From positions 1 to 14,125 of the forward strand of contig CAJOQU010000141.1 in the NCBI GenBank assembly GCA_905236975.1: a stretch of 14,125 bases of DNA. Reading direction: 5' to 3'. The notes below the pieces were generated by a model. It was not told where the DNA came from. It was given only the letters and a program-made list of their open reading frames with translations, and did not search any database. The DNA comes from an uncultured Clostridia bacterium. Lineage in GTDB: Bacteria > Bacillota > Clostridia > Oscillospirales > Acutalibacteraceae. The position numbers and the translations under genes are program-made. This document shows, one piece after another, positions 12,745 to 14,125 of the stretch (the stretch's first letter is position 1; each line of letters opens with the position of its first letter).

Positions 12745-13474
12745 ATTCCTCCGGCATTTCCCAGTTGTGCCAAACAGCCTGTACGTCGTCGTTTTCTTCC
12801 AGCATATCGATCAATTTTTCCATTTTAGCGGCAGCTTCTTCGTCCTCTATGGCGGACATGGTCTGCGGAACATATTCCACCTCGGCCGAAAGGAAGGTAT
12901 ATCCCTTTTCCTCTAACGCATCCCGCACCGCGCCAAGGCTGTTCGGGTCGGTCGTGATCTCGAACACATCGCCGTCATAATTGAAATCATCGGCACCCGC
13001 GTCCAGCGCGGCTTCCATGACGGTGTCTTCCTCTAAGCCTTCGGCCTCAATTTGAATAATACCTTTGCGGTCAAACATAAACAACACCGAACCGCTTTGC
13101 CCCAAATTGCCGCCGCATTTATCAAAATAATGACGCATTTCCCCGGCGGTACGGTTGCGGTTATCGGTCAAGGTCTCGACCACTACGGCAATGCCGGAAG
13201 GACCGTAGCCCTCGTATGTGAGTTCCTCGTAGTGATTGGCCTCGCCGTCACCCGCCGCCTTTTTGATGATGCGCTCAATGTTTTCGTTGGGCACGTTGGC
13301 CGCTTTGGCTTTGGCGATGGCATCCTTCAATTTGCTGTTTTCGTTCGGGTTGGCGCCGCCGGTTTTGACAATGACCGAAATTTCACGCCCGATTTTGGTA
13401 AAGACCTTGGCTTTTGCCGCGTCGGTCTTTTCTTTTTTGCGTTTGATATTGTTCCATTTACTGTGTCCTGACAT
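12743..13474 (-). CDS. yebC: YebC/PmpR-family regulator (TACO1-like translation factor)
   Basis: The 243-residue protein is a full-length YebC-family member. It opens with SGHSKWNNIKRKKEKTDAAK, followed by the FTKIGREI helix, the NVPNENIERIIKKAAG segment, and the YEGYGPSGIAVVVETLTDNR motif at the start of the second domain. It ends in the typical acidic C-terminal region. The family was long annotated as transcriptional regulators. More recent work on bacterial members and the mitochondrial homologue TACO1 points to a ribosome-associated role in translating difficult stretches such as proline-rich ones; which applies here is not visible. The ATG at 13474 has AAAGGA 11 nt upstream. A promoter overlapping the end of dusB probably drives it, and bcp follows with an 11-nt gap. 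Cytosolic, no membrane segments. Confidence 0.96.
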   Translation of the reverse strand: MSGHSKWNNIKRKKEKTDAAKAKVFTKIGREISVIVKTGGANPNENSKLKDAIAKAKAANVPNENIERIIKKAAGDGEANHYEELTYEGYGPSGIAVVVETLTDNRNRTAGEMRHYFDKCGGNLGQSGSVLFMFDRKGIIQIEAEGLEEDTVMEAALDAGADDFNYDGDVFEITTDPNSLGAVRDALEEKGYTFLSAEVEYVPQTMSAIEDEEAAAKMEKLIDMLEENDDVQAVWHNWEMPEE

Positions 13475-13508
13475 ACTGTATTTCGTCCTTTACAAATTGA
13501 TTAAGCCC

Positions 13509-13537
13509 ATTTTATCACAAACCCGGGTTCTGTTCAA
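13509..13537 (-). promoter_or_regulatory. Promoter for yebC-bcp within the end of dusB
   Basis: On the minus strand TTGAAC (13532-13537), a 17-bp spacer and TAAAAT (13509-13514). The boxes overlap the last codons and stop of dusB. The predicted start near 13502 leaves about 28 nt before the yebC ATG. Confidence 0.65.
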
Positions 13538-14125
13538 GTGCTTTTTGACAGATCGCTTCAATATCCGTTATGCTGCTGATTTCACCGCACAGGCGGCGCA
13601 GTGCCGCCGCGCCTTCCAGTCCCCGCATGGTCCAGGCCGTGTGTTTACGGGATTCCAATATGGCGTTATGCGGGTCTTTATAGCGCATCATCAGTTCCAC
13701 TTGATGCAAAAGCACCGCAAACCGCTGTTCCAGTGTAGGCGGCGTGTAGGGGCGATGAAGAAAAGCCGCCTCGATCTCCTCAAACACAAAAGGATTGCCC
13801 TGTGCCGCGCGGCCGACCATCACCAAATCACAGCCTGTTGCCTCCAGCATAAAGGCCGCACTGCCGCTGTCACGCACATCGCCGTTGCCCACCACCGGAA
13901 TACCGACTGTCTGCTTGACCTTCCGAATGGTCTCGTAATCCACACCGGGGGCATACATTTGCGGACGGGTACGGCCATGCACCGCGATCATAGCGGCGCC
14001 AGCTTCTTCACAGCGAAGCGCCAGCTCCGGTGCGTTGATGTGTTCCTCGTCAAATCCCGTGCGCATTTTGACCGTGACCGGCACCGGCACGGCGTTTACC
14101 ACCGCCCGCACAATGTCAGCCGCAA
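13515..14125 (-). CDS. dusB: tRNA-dihydrouridine synthase, DusB type (5' end outside the window)
   Basis: This FMN enzyme uses NADPH to reduce specific uridines in tRNA to dihydrouridine. About 203 C-terminal codons are present. The visible part covers the second half of the TIM barrel and the helical tRNA-binding domain: PVTVKMRTGFD (FMN-contacting lysine), AVHGRTRPQMY, PVVGNGDV and VMVGRAAQGNPFVFEEI (FMN phosphate loop). The helical C-terminal part starts near RFAVLLHQVELMMRYK. The frame is open through the right edge (AADIV before the GTG at 14111), so that GTG is an internal valine, not a start. The catalytic cysteine should lie outside the window. The gene ends 40 bp before yebC, and its 3' end carries the yebC promoter. 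DusB rather than another Dus class is judged from the HGRTR and GRAAQG blocks. Confidence 0.93.
   Translation of the reverse strand, partial: AADIVRAVVNAVPVPVTVKMRTGFDEEHINAPELALRCEEAGAAMIAVHGRTRPQMYAPGVDYETIRKVKQTVGIPVVGNGDVRDSGSAAFMLEATGCDLVMVGRAAQGNPFVFEEIEAAFLHRPYTPPTLEQRFAVLLHQVELMMRYKDPHNAILESRKHTAWTMRGLEGAAALRRLCGEISSITDIEAICQKALEQNPGL

Noticed and set aside
13515..14111. GTG at 14111 as the dusB start
   Set aside because: The frame continues through the window edge with residues typical of an internal Dus segment before the conserved VTVKMRTG block, so the gene is partial.

Overview
The window looks like a chromosomal core segment of a Gram-positive anaerobe of the Clostridia, probably in the Oscillospiraceae/Ruminococcaceae-like group. 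This is inferred from the Firmicutes-type RpoB and RpoC sequences, AGGAG-type ribosome binding sites, clear TTGACA/TATAAT promoters with 17-bp spacers, short intergenic regions, and many strong hairpin terminators. I could not search databases, so the lineage is a judgement from the protein sequences. I see no tRNA, CRISPR array, insertion sequence or prophage.

Left part (1-2740). The minus strand carries the 5' end of a metal-dependent amidohydrolase-like gene and, just upstream of it, the RNase P RNA gene rnpB with a near-perfect promoter. To the right on the plus strand is a P-loop ATPase-like protein whose second half resembles a decayed copy of its own ATP-binding half. A bidirectional terminator separates it from a small XRE-type repressor gene on the minus strand. 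That gene is divergent from a SLOG-superfamily (Rossmann-like) protein gene. The shared 125-bp region between them holds two facing promoters and an operator-like palindrome.

Middle (2741-10441). The minus strand carries the rpoB-rpoC operon for the beta and beta' subunits of RNA polymerase. It starts from one strong promoter at 10413-10441 with a leader of about 150 nt. The usual neighbours (ribosomal protein genes rplJ/rplL upstream; rpsL/rpsG/fusA downstream) are absent on both sides, so rpoBC is a stand-alone unit. It ends at a 14-bp perfect hairpin shared with the convergent SLOG gene and lying inside that gene's final codons. RpoB carries a long acidic tail with a 12-bp tandem repeat in the DNA.

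Intergenic region (10442-10769). Between divergent rpoB and gdhA lies a compact minus-strand unit with promoter, two hairpins and a T-rich tract, read here as a candidate small RNA. Its promoter is built on a perfect 12-bp tandem repeat. The gdhA promoter follows.

Right part (10770-14125). gdhA (NADP-type glutamate dehydrogenase, ammonium assimilation) ends in two successive hairpins and is convergent with a minus-strand series: dusB (partial) - yebC - bcp. These cover tRNA dihydrouridine modification, a YebC-family regulator/translation factor and a thiol peroxidase. A promoter overlapping the end of dusB probably drives yebC-bcp. Most of the window is ordinary housekeeping sequence; the candidate sRNA, the degenerate duplicated P-loop protein and the XRE/SLOG pair are the parts least explained.
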